Shown here: in pieces, positions 1 through 10,769 of the stretch | How positions within the stretch are numbered: position 1 is the first letter of the stretch | How the letters are laid out: the number at the start of each line of letters is the position of its first letter | Assembly (NCBI RefSeq): GCF_036588685.1 | Contig: NC_086386.1 | Span: 46,361,878 to 46,425,877, forward strand | Direction: 5' to 3' | DNA length: 64,000 nt | Source: Mytilus trossulus | Lineage: Eukaryota > Mollusca > Bivalvia > Mytilida > Mytilidae | Made by a program: the position numbers and the translations under genes | The notes under the pieces: generated by a model | What the model saw: the letters and a program-made list of their open reading frames with translations, nothing else | The model's database searches: none | Told to the model about the DNA's origin: nothing

Positions 1-1465
1 CACAAAACTGTATGAAAGTTTGGTACAACCAATATTGTTATATGGTGCATCGATATGGGGACTTACTGAACATAGACTCATTAATAACGTACAAAATAGG
101 GCTAGTAAAATTTTCCTTGGAGTGACTAAATTGACTAGCAATACGGCAGTACAGGGTGATTTAGGATGGCTGTCATGTCATGCTAAACAAAGACTGGAAG
201 TTTTGAGATTCTTTTATAAACTTGAAAATTCAGATAATTCTCGTACTTTCTATAAGATACATTTATGGTCGAAACGAAAACGTAGATCCTGGAACTGTAA
301 TGTGATTAAGTTATTTCGCAACATGTCTGTAGAACACTTAATGCAGCCCGGAATTAGCAAAGAACTATTTTTGAAAGTGATTAAAAGTAAATTACGAATA
401 CTAGACGAACAGTTGTGGTTTACCAAACTTTGGAATGACAATTCGAATGTGAATGGAAACAAATTGAGGCTATATAGACGTTATAAGAAGGACCTTCAAC
501 CTGAACACTATGTTACTAACGCAATGCCACGCCACTTACGAAGTAATTTATGTAAACTTAGATGTGGAACTTTACCTCTGTCTGTCGAGACGGGTCGTTA
601 TACGAAACCACCAATACCGTTAGGAGAAAGAATTTGTCCATTTTGTAATAATGCTGTAGAAGATGAAATACACTTTTTGATTAATTGTGACATTTACAGT
701 GACTTAAGGTTTAATTTGTTTCACAGAGCTATGGTCATGGATAATTCTTTTTGTACAAAGTCAGATTTTAATCAATTTGTATTTTTAATTCAAAATGCTG
801 AATTACAATACGAGTTATCTATCTTGGTGCATAATATGATAAGAAGACGTCGCGCTCTGAAAAGTAATCTACAGTCTTAATTGTATATTTTCGTAAAATT
901 CAAAGTTATATTTAATTTATTTATTTTTTAATTCATGATTGTATATTTCTGTAAAAGTCAAAGTAACAGTTATTTTTTAATTTAATATTTTTTTTTTTAA
1001 TTCATTTCAATCATATTCTTTTATTGACTATTTTACTGAGAGGGTTTTAATAAAACAAGATTACTTCGTTTTATTCTTCGCAATCTGTTTGTATAACCTC
1101 TTTAAAATATATTCTTTTATCACATATCATTTATTTATTTTTTACGTCATACTTAATTTTGTCATATCTATTTTTAAAAGATATGTTTTTTTTTTTTTTT
1201 TTTTTAACTACTTATGTTAAAATATTTTTATTTATTTTTTATGATGTGTAATATCCGGATAATTTTAAACATTTTTAACATAGTTTTTATTTTGTATTTG
1301 TTAAATAGATATATATTTGTATATATAGTGTCTCATAAGCCTTTCTAGGCTGGGTATTTGTCTTATTTTATTATTGTGCAATGTATATTATATAAACTGT
1401 ATAAACAATCTGTAGACAAGTATGTGACACTTTAATAAAATAAATTATTATTATTATTATTATAA
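1..1465 (+). mobile_element. 3' part of a non-LTR retrotransposon (LINE), cut by the window edge
   Basis: The segment holds the last part of a reverse-transcriptase ORF (2-880), then an AT-rich 3' untranslated region of about 560 bases. It ends in an AATAAA-like signal followed by an ATT microsatellite tail (about 1443-1464). A short A/T repeat tail directly after the 3' UTR is typical of LINE families. The 5' part lies outside the window, so neither completeness nor a target-site duplication can be judged. Confidence 0.75.
2..880 (+). CDS. LINE reverse transcriptase, C-terminal part with zinc-binding knuckle
   Basis: The frame is open from base 2, so the protein continues upstream of the window. 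It starts with the segment L-V-Q-P-I-L-L-Y-G that follows the reverse-transcriptase palm and thumb in LINE proteins. Near its C-terminus it has C-x2-C-x8-H-x4-C (CPFCNNAVEDEIHFLINC, about bases 629-682), the zinc-binding motif found after many LINE reverse transcriptases. The visible part is uninterrupted up to TAA at 878-880. It is a transposon gene, not a host gene. Whether the element is still intact cannot be told without the N-terminal endonuclease and polymerase domains. Confidence 0.75.
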   Translation, partial: TKLYESLVQPILLYGASIWGLTEHRLINNVQNRASKIFLGVTKLTSNTAVQGDLGWLSCHAKQRLEVLRFFYKLENSDNSRTFYKIHLWSKRKRRSWNCNVIKLFRNMSVEHLMQPGISKELFLKVIKSKLRILDEQLWFTKLWNDNSNVNGNKLRLYRRYKKDLQPEHYVTNAMPRHLRSNLCKLRCGTLPLSVETGRYTKPPIPLGERICPFCNNAVEDEIHFLINCDIYSDLRFNLFHRAMVMDNSFCTKSDFNQFVFLIQNAELQYELSILVHNMIRRRRALKSNLQS

Positions 1466-2114
1466 TTTGGTTTAAACTTATTTTGAAAGTGTGTACAGGT
1501 ATTTATAAACTTCTGAATTAAGAAGGCAAAACTAAGTTTCCCAGTAGAATGTGTGAATTGATTTAAGTAAAATCAGGAAATCCTTAAAATTTCAGATGTT
1601 TTATGAGACCAAAATAAGTCTCTTCATAAGAGGTCCCAATCAATTGCATGCCACAGGTTTCATCGCATACAGCATCTTCCATGAGTAAAGACAGCTTCAA
1701 ATACGAGTTGAGAATATAAAGGCATTCATGTAGGAAACAAAATATAAAGATATGATAGATAAAATAAATGCATCCAGAATTCCACATTACAAATGTACAA
1801 AGCAAACTGAGAAGGTTTGTGCAATTTGCGTGAGTCATCCGGTTAGTAGTAATTATGATTTGCCAAAGGGTTATCATCGGAAAAATTATGTACATTCCCA
1901 AGTAATAAATGAAATAGTCGAGCTTTAAAATAACTATTCAAATAGAAGCTGTAAATATATACTTTCAACTGGCTTCTTATATTCACAGTCAATTATTTTA
2001 ATTCAAACGCAAACACAAATTCAGCAACAATCTTTTGATGACCCGACAGTCAGCGGTCTAAGGTTCATGTATTGCTTTTCTTTTTTTTTTAAAGAAAGCA
2101 ACTTGTTTTTGTAA
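1466..2114. other. Intergenic, no gene recognised
   Basis: AT-rich sequence with no convincing coding frame and no repeat that I can pair with another part of the window. Confidence 0.5.
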
Positions 2115-2510
2115 TAGAATGGATTTGAGTAGGCATTCATATTTTCACACAAAAAATGTTTATCATCCATGCAGAGTTATCGTTTCTTGAGATTACAAAC
2201 GTTCTTGAGATATTCTTCTGCATGCATGTGCAAAGGCATTAATGAATTGTTTTACTTAAATGTATAAACATATAACAAAACATTTTAATATTATCAACGT
2301 ATCTTCTTTAAAATGTATTTGATGAGTATTCATTGAAGATGTCAATCTATAACTAGGGATGAGGATTGTTAGTTTGCTTTTGAAGATGTCTACGTATTCA
2401 TTATATTTATAGATCGGTTAAAAACCCAAAACGAAAGTTACGTAATGAGAATATAGACGATAGCATTACATCGGAATGCCCTCACGGTCATCCGCTGAAA
2501 AAAAATAATG
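2115..2510. repeat. Distal flank of duplication unit A, similar to 9745-10120
   Basis: About 380 bases align closely with 9745-10120, and the last part also with 30290-30450. Shared landmarks include GAATGGATTTGAGTAGG near the start and TTACGTAATGAGAATATAG near the end. The same block lies beyond the 3' end of gene copies A and B, so a segment larger than the gene was duplicated. Confidence 0.75.
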
Positions 2511-3111
2511 TATTCATAATTGTTTGATGTTTATCAAAAAGTGGATATGTTGCTTTGGTGATAGATTGATTTATTGTAAGTTGCTTAACGTCCAATGGCA
2601 AATATTGCATGCATGTTCAGGATGAAAACAAGTTAACAATAAATACAATAGGTATGTCATCATAATAGAGGCCATCCTGGATGATGATGGGGAAACTGAA
2701 GACTGCAACTGAAAAATGAGGGTATATTAGATAAGGACATAAATTTTGCCTGGCAACAGGCCACCTACGGAGCCTTCGAAGAGCTATTGCAAGGGTTCTT
2801 AGGCATCGGATTTGACGTCCTCATTCTGATCGGACGTGACTGCAAACTTGTACATCCCGCACATCCAAACGGACGCAACAATTTAGCAAGCAATTAACTG
2901 CCGGTCAAAAGAAGACCAAGTTACTAAAATGTTTATCCCCTAGTCATCAATGAAGGGCTAACCTTATTTATTTTTCACTGGAAGCCAAGTGATGATAAAA
3001 TTTCACATCGTCTTTTAAGCAAAACTAACTCACAAAACAATAACACAACCAAACAAACGATGAAATAGGAACGATGAAAACAGACAAACGCTGATATTTG
3101 AAAGAGTTTTT
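2511..3111. other. Intergenic stretch between unit A flank and gene A
   Basis: No gene seen. Bases 2575-2960 are less AT-rich than the surroundings and begin with TTGCTTAACGTCCAATGG, a phrase I recall from dispersed bivalve repeats. No second copy occurs in this window, so the repeat assignment is from memory only. Confidence 0.3.
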
Positions 3112-3117
3112 TTTATT
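3112..3117 (-). terminator. Polyadenylation signal of gene copy A
   Basis: AATAAA on the minus strand, about 120 bases past the stop codon, inside a 3' region that is almost the same in copies A, B and C. Confidence 0.45.
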
Positions 3118-3234
3118 AACATTAAATATATAGCACTAGTGTAACAGTCAAAACAATAAATAAATCATATAACAATTCAATGGCATTAACGCATAAATTA
3201 ATTTGGCACTTCCAAACAGAGTCTATTCCAATGG

Positions 3235-5215
3235 TTATAGCATTGCAAGTGTCTGAAGTTGTCGAGTATCTTTTCGTCGGAAACTTTCTCTGAATCGGCG
3301 AAGATTTCTGACTACTGCCTGTTTGTTCTGTATCTGGACACTTTGTACAACAGGCAACTCGAAGTCTTGTACTTGCTCAACAGACTTCTTCTGGTCATTG
3401 TCGTTTTTCGTTTTCTTGGTTAAACCTTTCCTGACGTTTTTCATGACTTGCATCAATTTGAAAAGTTTCGGGTGTTGTTTGTGTTTTTTATATGCTTCTT
3501 TAGTTTGATTTGGTTTTGCAGTAGTAGGACCATGGTTAAGCTTTTTATCATTCAAATGTGCTTCTGTACTTGTTCGTGGTAAGTTTTTCTGTTTGTTCAT
3601 GATAAACTGTTCTTGTTGGTGGCACCCATCTAGGCTGAATTCATCTCTACAAATTGTGGAGGCGGCAATGGTTGACAGAAAGTCCCGTGAGTGGCACGTG
3701 TTTTCCTTTTCATATTGGTGACGTCCGAGGTAGTTGTCATGAAGTACACACGTTTCTTCTCCTTCATTGATTGACCACGTTTCAACATCTGTGACAGAGT
3801 TACACGTACTCTCATCAAATTGTTGTTTTCTTCTTCATTATAGTTGATGAAGCACATGGAATCCATTCATGTAACATGGTTGACTGGACTGACGGAGCAA
3901 ATTCATTCGGTTTACAAGACAGACTGCATGCAACCACTGTATTGTCCAAGTTATCAATCATTGTAGAATTTGCTATTGGCTCTGTCTTGAATCGGGAATA
4001 ACAATTCGTTTGAGTGTTCTTTTGAGGATGTGAGGCTCCAAAAGGGAGCATACGACGTACTGGTTCCTTCTTGTACCCAATCTTGTTACCACCTTCTGTC
4101 GTAATTTTTGTTATGGAGGTGCATGTGGTATCACGATCTGCCGGTGTTTTGCTGAGATCTGATAAGTTGCTTGTGGTGAAGTCATTTATGAATGTACTGA
4201 TATTTGTTACTCGAGTTAATGATCCTCTGGCCGATGACCTGCTCGTGTTAACCTAAAACATAAACGTGAATATATGACAAATTTGATACTGAGCAACTAA
4301 TTTTGGATCATATGTCAAGGTGACGGCACTTTAAAAATTTAAAACACATAAAAATAAACAATTTTTAAGCATCAAATGTTAATAAATGTCAACTACCCCC
4401 CCCCCCCCTTGCTCTTGCATACTTCACTCCTCCTTTATAGACCAAATATAGCAAAAAATAGAATCAAAGAAACCTTTGCAACGAAAAAAGAAGTATTGTG
4501 ATATTTTCTAGTAAACACAATAACCTTACAGACAGCCAATTGAATGTCACAATTTCCTATCACATTACAGAAAAGATAAACTTTTATCAATTGTTCATAC
4601 CGCATTGCGTTCGGAGAAATGCGATAAGTATCTCATTTGCAGGTCGTCCTAAATAAGGCTTGAATATTTGTCACTGGACGATAAGGAAACCTCATCAATA
4701 TGTATATGTCGGGTCATATCCATAAGAGAAATCTTAATCTATGCGACCAAAAAAATATTCAAAAGTTAGAAATAGAATATATATATATTTGTTTTATATA
4801 AATCAAAGAACTATTCATAACAAATAAAGGGATCTTACCTGCTCAATACATAGCTGAGATCTTTGTCTTTTTCTTAACTTCAGAGCCTCTACAGATTTAA
4901 CTGCAAAAGAAACATATATATGTAAAAGTTTGAAGATCATATCTACCGCACGGTTTTATCACTTTATTGTAGACTACTGGCTATAGAAAGGTTTGGTTTT
5001 TTTTCTTTCAGGCGTGTTTTCTTTACCTTAATTATTAAGACATCATTTACTTTCATTTGCCAAAGTAAACGAAAAGCTTTTGCAAAAAATCGTCCTATAA
5101 GATTCAGTGTAAGCACTGGAATGAAAAACTTGTAAAACTTTACAGGCAGCAAACATGCAAAACATTATATCATGTAAATCATGTAATTACCTTTTGGACT
5201 AAATGTTATTTTCAT
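3235..5215 (-). pseudogene. Gene copy A: frameshifted member of the PRTST/ASSTM motif family
   Basis: Three exons match copies B and C in position and phase: 5191-5215 (eight codons, M-K-I-T-F-S-P-K), 4839-4900 (62 nt, two codons shorter than in B and C) and 3235-4253. All splice sites are GT/AG. In exon 3 the frame is open on both sides of a 2-base deletion near 3821-3830, relative to B and C. The N-terminal part therefore ends soon after the CASSTIMKKK segment, and the remaining reading (W-S-I, I-A-A-S-T, LPRTST, conserved C-terminus down to 3235) lies in another frame. Apart from that it is as well preserved as the other copies, so the break is either recent or a sequencing error. Function unknown; see copy B for the motif layout. 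Confidence 0.75.
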
Positions 5216-5291
5216 CTTCAAATTTTGTCGCAAAATATCAATTAAAAATATTTTTAGTATGTTTTTTTTTATTCAACTACGATGAAAGAAA

Positions 5292-5540
5292 CTTTAACTA
5301 TACCAAAAAAGGAAACAATCTGGGTTTTATATGTAAAATTTAGTTATCAAAACAAGAGAAAGTAACACCTTGAGTTCATATTACTCCTAACACCTTAACG
5401 AGTAGTTAATTAATCTCATTTGATGTTGAAAATGGTGTCAACTTCCTATACAGATGTTTATCAAATTTCTCACCTTTCCAAATGTAGTTACATATGTTGT
5501 TTTGTAATTACCTATTAATTAATGCTTTAATTACCTTCAA
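5292..5540 (-). promoter_or_regulatory. Conserved upstream block of gene copy A
   Basis: The region directly upstream of the first coding exon is about 96% identical to the same region of copies B and C over its central ~190 bases. It contains an 88-base run (5357-5444) identical in all three. The run holds AT-rich homeodomain-like words such as GTTAATTAATC, and TTACCTATTAATTA follows nearby. A promoter, a 5' UTR exon or an enhancer would all fit; which of these it is cannot be told from sequence alone. Confidence 0.6.
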
Positions 5541-5650
5541 ATATCTTTAATTACAAAAATATAAAAATAAGTATTTAAAACCTAATTAAGTGTTACTAGT
5601 ACTTTGAAATTTTTAACGACTTTGATGTTTTTCGTTAACTATTTGCACAT

Positions 5651-6545
5651 GAATATTTTTTGTAATAATTTCAATCATTTATTTGAGGCTTTTAAAATAA
5701 TGCTTTAGCATAAAATAACATAATATGTTATGCCAGTAAATAGAGAACAACACAATAAAGTTATAACAAGCCCGGAACTACAATGTAATGCTACAAGTTC
5801 TTTGAAATTATAAACGACTTTAAATATTGGTAACTGCAGGAATATTTCTTGAAACATTGTTTTTTACTGTATGTCCATTGAGAGAATAACATCTATATAG
5901 CGTGACGTAAAGTTAAACGATAATGCAAGCTTTTTTATTCTTTTGCAACGTTTTGGATGGATCAAATCGCTTTTTATTTTCGAAGATGTTGCAAAGAACC
6001 AGTGAAACAGACATAAACTAAATCAATATGTACTTTTAAAGTTTCTAGAAAAAAAAATTTGGATTTCCATATGCGTCGACAACTGAGAAAGCAGGTCTAA
6101 TAAACGCTCGCCCCCGCCAGCTAGGGCTTGGATAGAAAATTTGCGTCAGAGTTGTCTTGGCTTCTATGAAACGGAATTATTGTGTATTAAGTCTGCTGCT
6201 TGTTAATGCTCAGTTGTATTGTGTTAGTATCCATATTGAGTTATACCGTTCACTATTTCCTGTTTGTCGATAGTTCAAAATTTTACAAAACCAATAGTAT
6301 TTTGAAAATTTTCGTCCAACTTCCCTGGTTTCTACTGGAGCGAAATATTTCTTGTGGTCGGGAGTTTTCATCTGAACGTGTTTCGTTGTAGCGTATACGT
6401 AATTGTTACATTTGCCGTCCAATTTACCTGAACAAACTGGTTTGCTGCTGATGCAATCCTGTTTGTGTATTATTATATAAATTTATATATTAAGATTCTT
6501 CAAGATTTTCAGAAACATGATAATTGTTTAGCTTAATAAGTATAA
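5651..6545. other. Intergenic, no gene recognised
   Basis: The duplication shared with copies B and C fades at about 5650. The rest is AT-rich, with no believable coding frame. Confidence 0.45.
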
Positions 6546-6676
6546 ATTATAACTAGTCTTTTCCATATTGGCCCTGGTATCATCCCTCGACCCATATCGT
6601 CCCTCGGCTAAAGCCTCGAGGCCGATATGGGTCGAGGGATAATACCAGGGCCAATATGGAAAAGACTAGTTATAAT
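6546..6676. repeat. Foldback element 1 (long near-perfect inverted repeat)
   Basis: The left arm (6546-6609) and right arm (6620-6676) are almost perfect reverse complements; the outer part reads ATTATAACTAGTC on one side and GACTAGTTATAAT on the other. The centre is a short CCTCGGC/GCCTCGAGG loop. There is no coding capacity. The arms share the core GGCCCTGGTATCA with foldback element 2. Confidence 0.85.
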
Positions 6677-6903
6677 CTATTTATCACATATCTAAGTTCT
6701 GCAGAATTGAGACACAAAGTTCAATTATTACAATTTAATGAAACATAAGAGGTAAAAAAAAAAAAAATTGTATCACAAAAGTGTCGTCATTTGGAATCAG
6801 GGCACAATATCAATATCGTCTTTTTGGCCCCGGGCAATTTTGAGTTATTGCATATGCAAAACCCGACGTATTCGTAACAAATATGTGATAAATCAATATT
6901 TAT

Positions 6904-7029
6904 AGATTATTGCATGGCATTTTCCATATGGCCCTGGTATCAGCCCTAGACTTCCATATCAAGCCAGAGGGCTTGATATGGGTCGTGGGCTTATACCAGG
7001 GTCATATGGAAAATGACATGTAATAATCT
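6904..7029. repeat. Foldback element 2, related to element 1
   Basis: Inverted repeat with arms of about 55-60 bases, from AGATTATTGCATG on the left to its complement ending AATAATCT on the right. The core CCATATGGCCCTGGTATCA is shared with element 1. The loop region carries GCTTGATATGG, which recurs at 7540-7560. Confidence 0.8.
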
Positions 7030-7518
7030 ATTTATCACATATTTTAAAGCAAGAGAAAAAACATAGCATATACCAAATTATGTTTAAAATTTCATTACAA
7101 ATTCAAAAAACATTTAACGAAAAAAAATAAAAATATGTATCACTGCGAGTTTTAAAAAAAAGTTCGTTTCACAGTAAGCGAGAGGTAAGCAAAGTTTCAG
7201 AAATAATTACCAATAAATAAGTTTTTTTAAGAATTGCAAACATTAAACAACTCAAATATCGCTACTCGTTCCGGTGCGGCGTCATACTGTGACATTTTTT
7301 AAATTTTTTATGACGTCAAAATTTTACGGGAACTTTTGTGATTTTTACTTTTTTCTACTACAGCAGATTCGTAACTTTCTAAATTTCTTTTCACTGTGTC
7401 CTTATTTTTCATTTCTTGTATGAATTTAGATGCACCGTCATTTGATCTGTGAGAAATCTCTCATTGGCGTTTTGCTGCTTCGAATGCCAACTTGTTTACA
7501 AATAGTTTTTGATTGACA

Positions 7519-7618
7519 GGTTACCGGAAGTTAAACTCGGGGGCTTGATATGGATTTCGAGGGCTGATATCGATATCGGCCCCGAGGGCTGATAACCAAC
7601 CTTGACTTCCGGCTATTA
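7519..7618. repeat. Foldback element 3, degraded
   Basis: Ends are ACCGGAAGTTAA and, inverted, TTGACTTCCGGC. The interior has GGGCTTGATATGG and a CGAGGGCTGATATCGATATCGG palindrome resembling the centres of elements 1 and 2. Its symmetry is weaker than theirs. Confidence 0.55.
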
Positions 7619-8116
7619 TTGGCCATGCAAAAACGTACATATCAGTACAAAACATGTGATAAATTCAAATATTTCCATCCCTAACATTATATCAATGAGA
7701 GTATACTTTATTCAATTTCATCTGAACACAGTTTTGGAAAAATATTTTCATCAGGGTTTTGATTCAGTAAACAAGTTACTTTAGCTACCCAAGTCCAGAC
7801 CCGGTATTGGTCCTAGTTTGCTGCAAGCTATACAATACACAATAATGAGATATATATATCGTTGCGAATGACTTTCCACAGTCGATCATTTAAACTTAAG
7901 CAACGACAGATCATAATACAGTCTCCAATATTGAACAAAGTGCTTACCACATATATATATATAGCAAGCTTAGCAAGACCCTGTAATTTCACAATTTATT
8001 TGTACTCGGCTCGAAACAGGTGTAATAGCTCGCTTAAAGCTCGCTTAAAGCTCGCTTACACCTTGTTTCCTAGCCTCGTACAAATACAGCTGATATTTAA
8101 AGACATAGCTGAATAC
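7619..8116. other. Intergenic with a small direct repeat
   Basis: No gene recognised. Bases 8027-8061 contain three copies of AGCTCGCTTA in a row. TA microsatellites lie at about 7849-7860 and 7953-7962. Confidence 0.5.
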
Positions 8117-8609
8117 TAAAATTTATGATAAAAGGGATGATTTTTCATTTCTTATCGTTAATTATCCGTTTTTAGATGGTGACGTTCCCTTGTCACCATC
8201 TTACGGTGTTTATATATCTCAACTTGTACGATTCGCTCGTGTATGTAACAATGTTTTAGATTTTAACGAGAGAAATTTATGTATTACTGAAAAATTATTA
8301 CACCAGGGTTTTCGATATTACAAACTAGTCAAAACATTTACTAAATTTTATCATCGGTATAAAGATATCATTCGTAAATATAGCTCAACATGCAGACTTC
8401 TTACACGTTCAGGTATTTCACATCCAATTTTTTATGGAAATATTCCTTATAAAGCGCAAAGGTGTCAGTATTCACCTCAGAAACTTACAAAACCTTTGAA
8501 TAGACTTATTAAAAAGGGATATAATTACGATACTGTTGTCAAGTCATTAAAGATTGCATATTTTGGCGTTAATATTGAGTCACTGATAAGGTCTTTGCGT
8601 CGGAACTAA
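8117..8609 (+). pseudogene. C-terminal fragment of a retroelement reverse-transcriptase protein
   Basis: The reading frame runs I-Y-D-K-R-D-D-F, then N-Y-P-F-L-D-G-D-V-P, then S-Y-G-V-Y-I-S-Q-L-V-R-F-A-R, up to a stop at 8607-8609. I recall this string of motifs as the C-terminal domain of a reverse-transcriptase protein family very common in bivalve and coral gene sets. The polymerase domain is absent, so this is a 5'-truncated remnant. Whether the family is Penelope-like or another lineage cannot be settled from this piece. A second remnant with the same layout lies at 41920-42175. Confidence 0.65.
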
Positions 8610-9260
8610 ACACATTTATTCTAAAAACAGTTGTTGGCATGACACGGGTTATGTTCTTCTCATATATGTTATGATGGTATGATACTAAACCCCTAACGGG
8701 AAGGATTGTGCCTGATGTTCATATGATGAAATCATAATCTTTCAGTCAGTTTAATTGAAGTCTGGAGCTGGCATGTCAGTTAACTGCTAGTAGTCTGTTG
8801 TTATTTATGTATTATTGTCATTTTGTTTATTTTCTTTGGTTACATCTTCTGACATCAGACTCGGACTTCTCTTGAACTGAATTTTAATGTACGTATTGTT
8901 TTGCGTTTACTTTTCTACATTGGTTAGAGGTATAGGGGGAGGGTTGAGATCTCACAAACATGTTTAACCCCGCCGCATTTTTGCGCCTGTCCCAAGTCAG
9001 GAGCCTCTGGCCTTTGTCAGTCTTGTATTATTTTAATTTTAGTTTCTTGTGTACAATTTGGAAAAAAGTATGGCGTTCATTATCACTGAACTAGTATATA
9101 TTTGTTTAGGGGCCAGCTGAAGGACGCCTCCGGGTGCGGGAATTTCTCGCTACATTGAAGACCTGTTGGTGACCTTCTGCTGTTGTTTTTTTATTTGGTC
9201 GGGTTGTTGTCTCTTTGACACATTCCCCATTTCTATTCTCAATTTTATTGTCCATGCTGC
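8117..9260 (+). mobile_element. 5'-truncated retroelement: RT C-terminus plus 3' UTR module
   Basis: A C-terminal coding remnant (8117-8609) is followed by a roughly 640-base 3' region. The second half of that region (about 8840-9250) is nearly identical to 39530-39965. The tail reads TTGACACATTCCCCATTTC and ends in an A/T stretch. The block shared with 39530-39965 stops at the same 3' point in both places and starts at different places upstream, which is the pattern of 5'-truncated target-primed insertion. Confidence 0.65.
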
Positions 9261-9744
9261 TATGAAAATGAGTCTATATACAGAATGTGGCCTGGTTAAA
9301 GATCGTTGCGATCGGCTTACAGTGTCCCTCACATACGACAATGATATATCAACACGACATAAGAACCCGGAACCTTTCCTAACCTGCTCAGTGGTGGCAC
9401 GGAACAACACTCGAACAAACTTGAAAACAATAAACGACAATGAAATAAAAGACAACCACTGAATTACAGGCAAAAACATAGAATCATTTTTTTAACAGCT
9501 TGGACAACTGCAATACTTGTGGTATGACATGCATGGTTCATCTGACATTGCCATAAATAGCTGAGTTTGAGTTAAGCATGGAAATGATTTCGGTGTGTGT
9601 GTGTGTGTGTGTGTTGTTTTAAATAGTATAATCAAAGAACTGAGGTGCTGAACATCGGATGACCGCAAGTTCTTGTGGATGGTCTCTTGTCTCAGAAAAA
9701 AAGTGCATAGTGGACACTCTTCTGTAATAATTCGTTTTTTCTAA
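9261..9744. other. Intergenic with transposon-derived pieces and a GT microsatellite
   Basis: Bases 9261-9470 are less AT-rich and end in AACCACTGAATTACAGGC, the reverse complement of a phrase in the dispersed 3' module, so this is probably an old transposon piece. (GT)n lies at 9593-9615. No gene is supported. Confidence 0.4.
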
Positions 9745-10120
9745 TAGAAGAATGGATTTGAGTAGGCATTCATATTTCCACACAAAAAAATGTTTAATCA
9801 TCCATGCAGCGTTATCGTTCCTTGAGATTGCAAACGTTCTTGAGATATTCTTCTGCATGCATGTGCATAGACATTAATGATTTGTTTTAGTTAAATGTAT
9901 AAACATATAACAAAACGTTTTGATATTATTAATGTATCTTTTTTAAAAATGTATTTGATGAGTATTCATTGAAGATGTAAATCTATAACTAGCGATGATG
10001 ATTGTTAGTTTGCACTTGATGGTGTCTGAGTATTCATTATGTTTATAAAACGGTTAAAAACTCAAAAAGAAAGTTACGTAATGAGAATATAGGCGATAGC
10101 ATTACAAGGAAACGATGATA
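9745..10120. repeat. Distal flank of duplication unit B, similar to 2115-2510
   Basis: Close match to 2115-2510, in the same orientation and on the same side of the gene copy. Together with the gene, promoter block and upstream flank it defines a duplicated unit of roughly 4 kb. Confidence 0.75.
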
Positions 10121-10306
10121 GTCCGTCGGAAGGGGGCGATAAATGGCTGACCCTTTTTAAGAGAGAGACATATCTCTTACACGTTAAATACGCCCTTGTA
10201 GATATCGAAAAAGAGTAGGCCGCTACAAGGCAGCACTCGCACCCGCAAAGTGGAAAGGGATTAATATAAGTTGCAAAACTTGTTTCCCAATCCACTATAA
10301 ATAAAT

Positions 10307-10537
10307 GAGGCCCCTCATGGGGGGGGGGGGGTCCTAGTAATCACATAATCACCATTTTTTTGCCAATATAATCACATAATCATTAAATATTTGCTTATCT
10401 TTAGTAATCAAATAATCATAAACTAAAAATACAGTCCTTGTTAATCAAACAATCATGAAATATTTGGCTTAATAATCAAATAATCATTGAAAAAACGGCC
10501 AAGTAATCACATAATCAAAAACCCCATGAGGGCCCTC
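10307..10537. mobile_element. MITE with GAGGGCCCTCATGGGG-type ends and TAATCA-rich interior
   Basis: The left end GAGGCCCCTCATGGGG and right end CCCCATGAGGGCCCTC match as inverted repeats at 15 of 16 positions. Between them are several spaced copies of TAATCACATAATCA or TAATCAAATAATCA and a poly-G run. There is no coding capacity. It lies in the segment downstream of copy B; copies A and C lack it, so it arrived after the duplication or was lost elsewhere. Confidence 0.75.
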
Positions 10538-10640
10538 ATAAGTATGTTTAAACTAACAAAAACTAACTCTCAAAACAATAAGACAACCAAACAAACGATG
10601 AAAACAGACAAACGCTGATATTTGGATGATTTGAGTTTTT

Positions 10641-10646
10641 TTTATT
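10641..10646 (-). terminator. Polyadenylation signal of gene copy B
   Basis: AATAAA on the minus strand in the conserved 3' region shared with copies A and C. Confidence 0.45.
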
Positions 10647-10769
10647 AACATTAAATATATAGCACTAGTGTAACAGTCAAAACAATTAATAAATCATAAA
10701 ACAATTCAAAGGCATCAATTACACATAAATTAATTTTTGGCACTTCAAAAACAGAGTCCGTTCCATTAT

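Noticed and set aside
3630-3866. 78-codon minus-strand frame overlapping gene copy A
   Set aside because: It corresponds to the wrong frame of exon 3 (the same shadow exists in B and C) and is entered only because of the 2-base deletion.
9150-9479. Frames of about 100 codons on both strands
   Set aside because: Half of the stretch is the retroelement 3' tail that recurs at 39530-39965.
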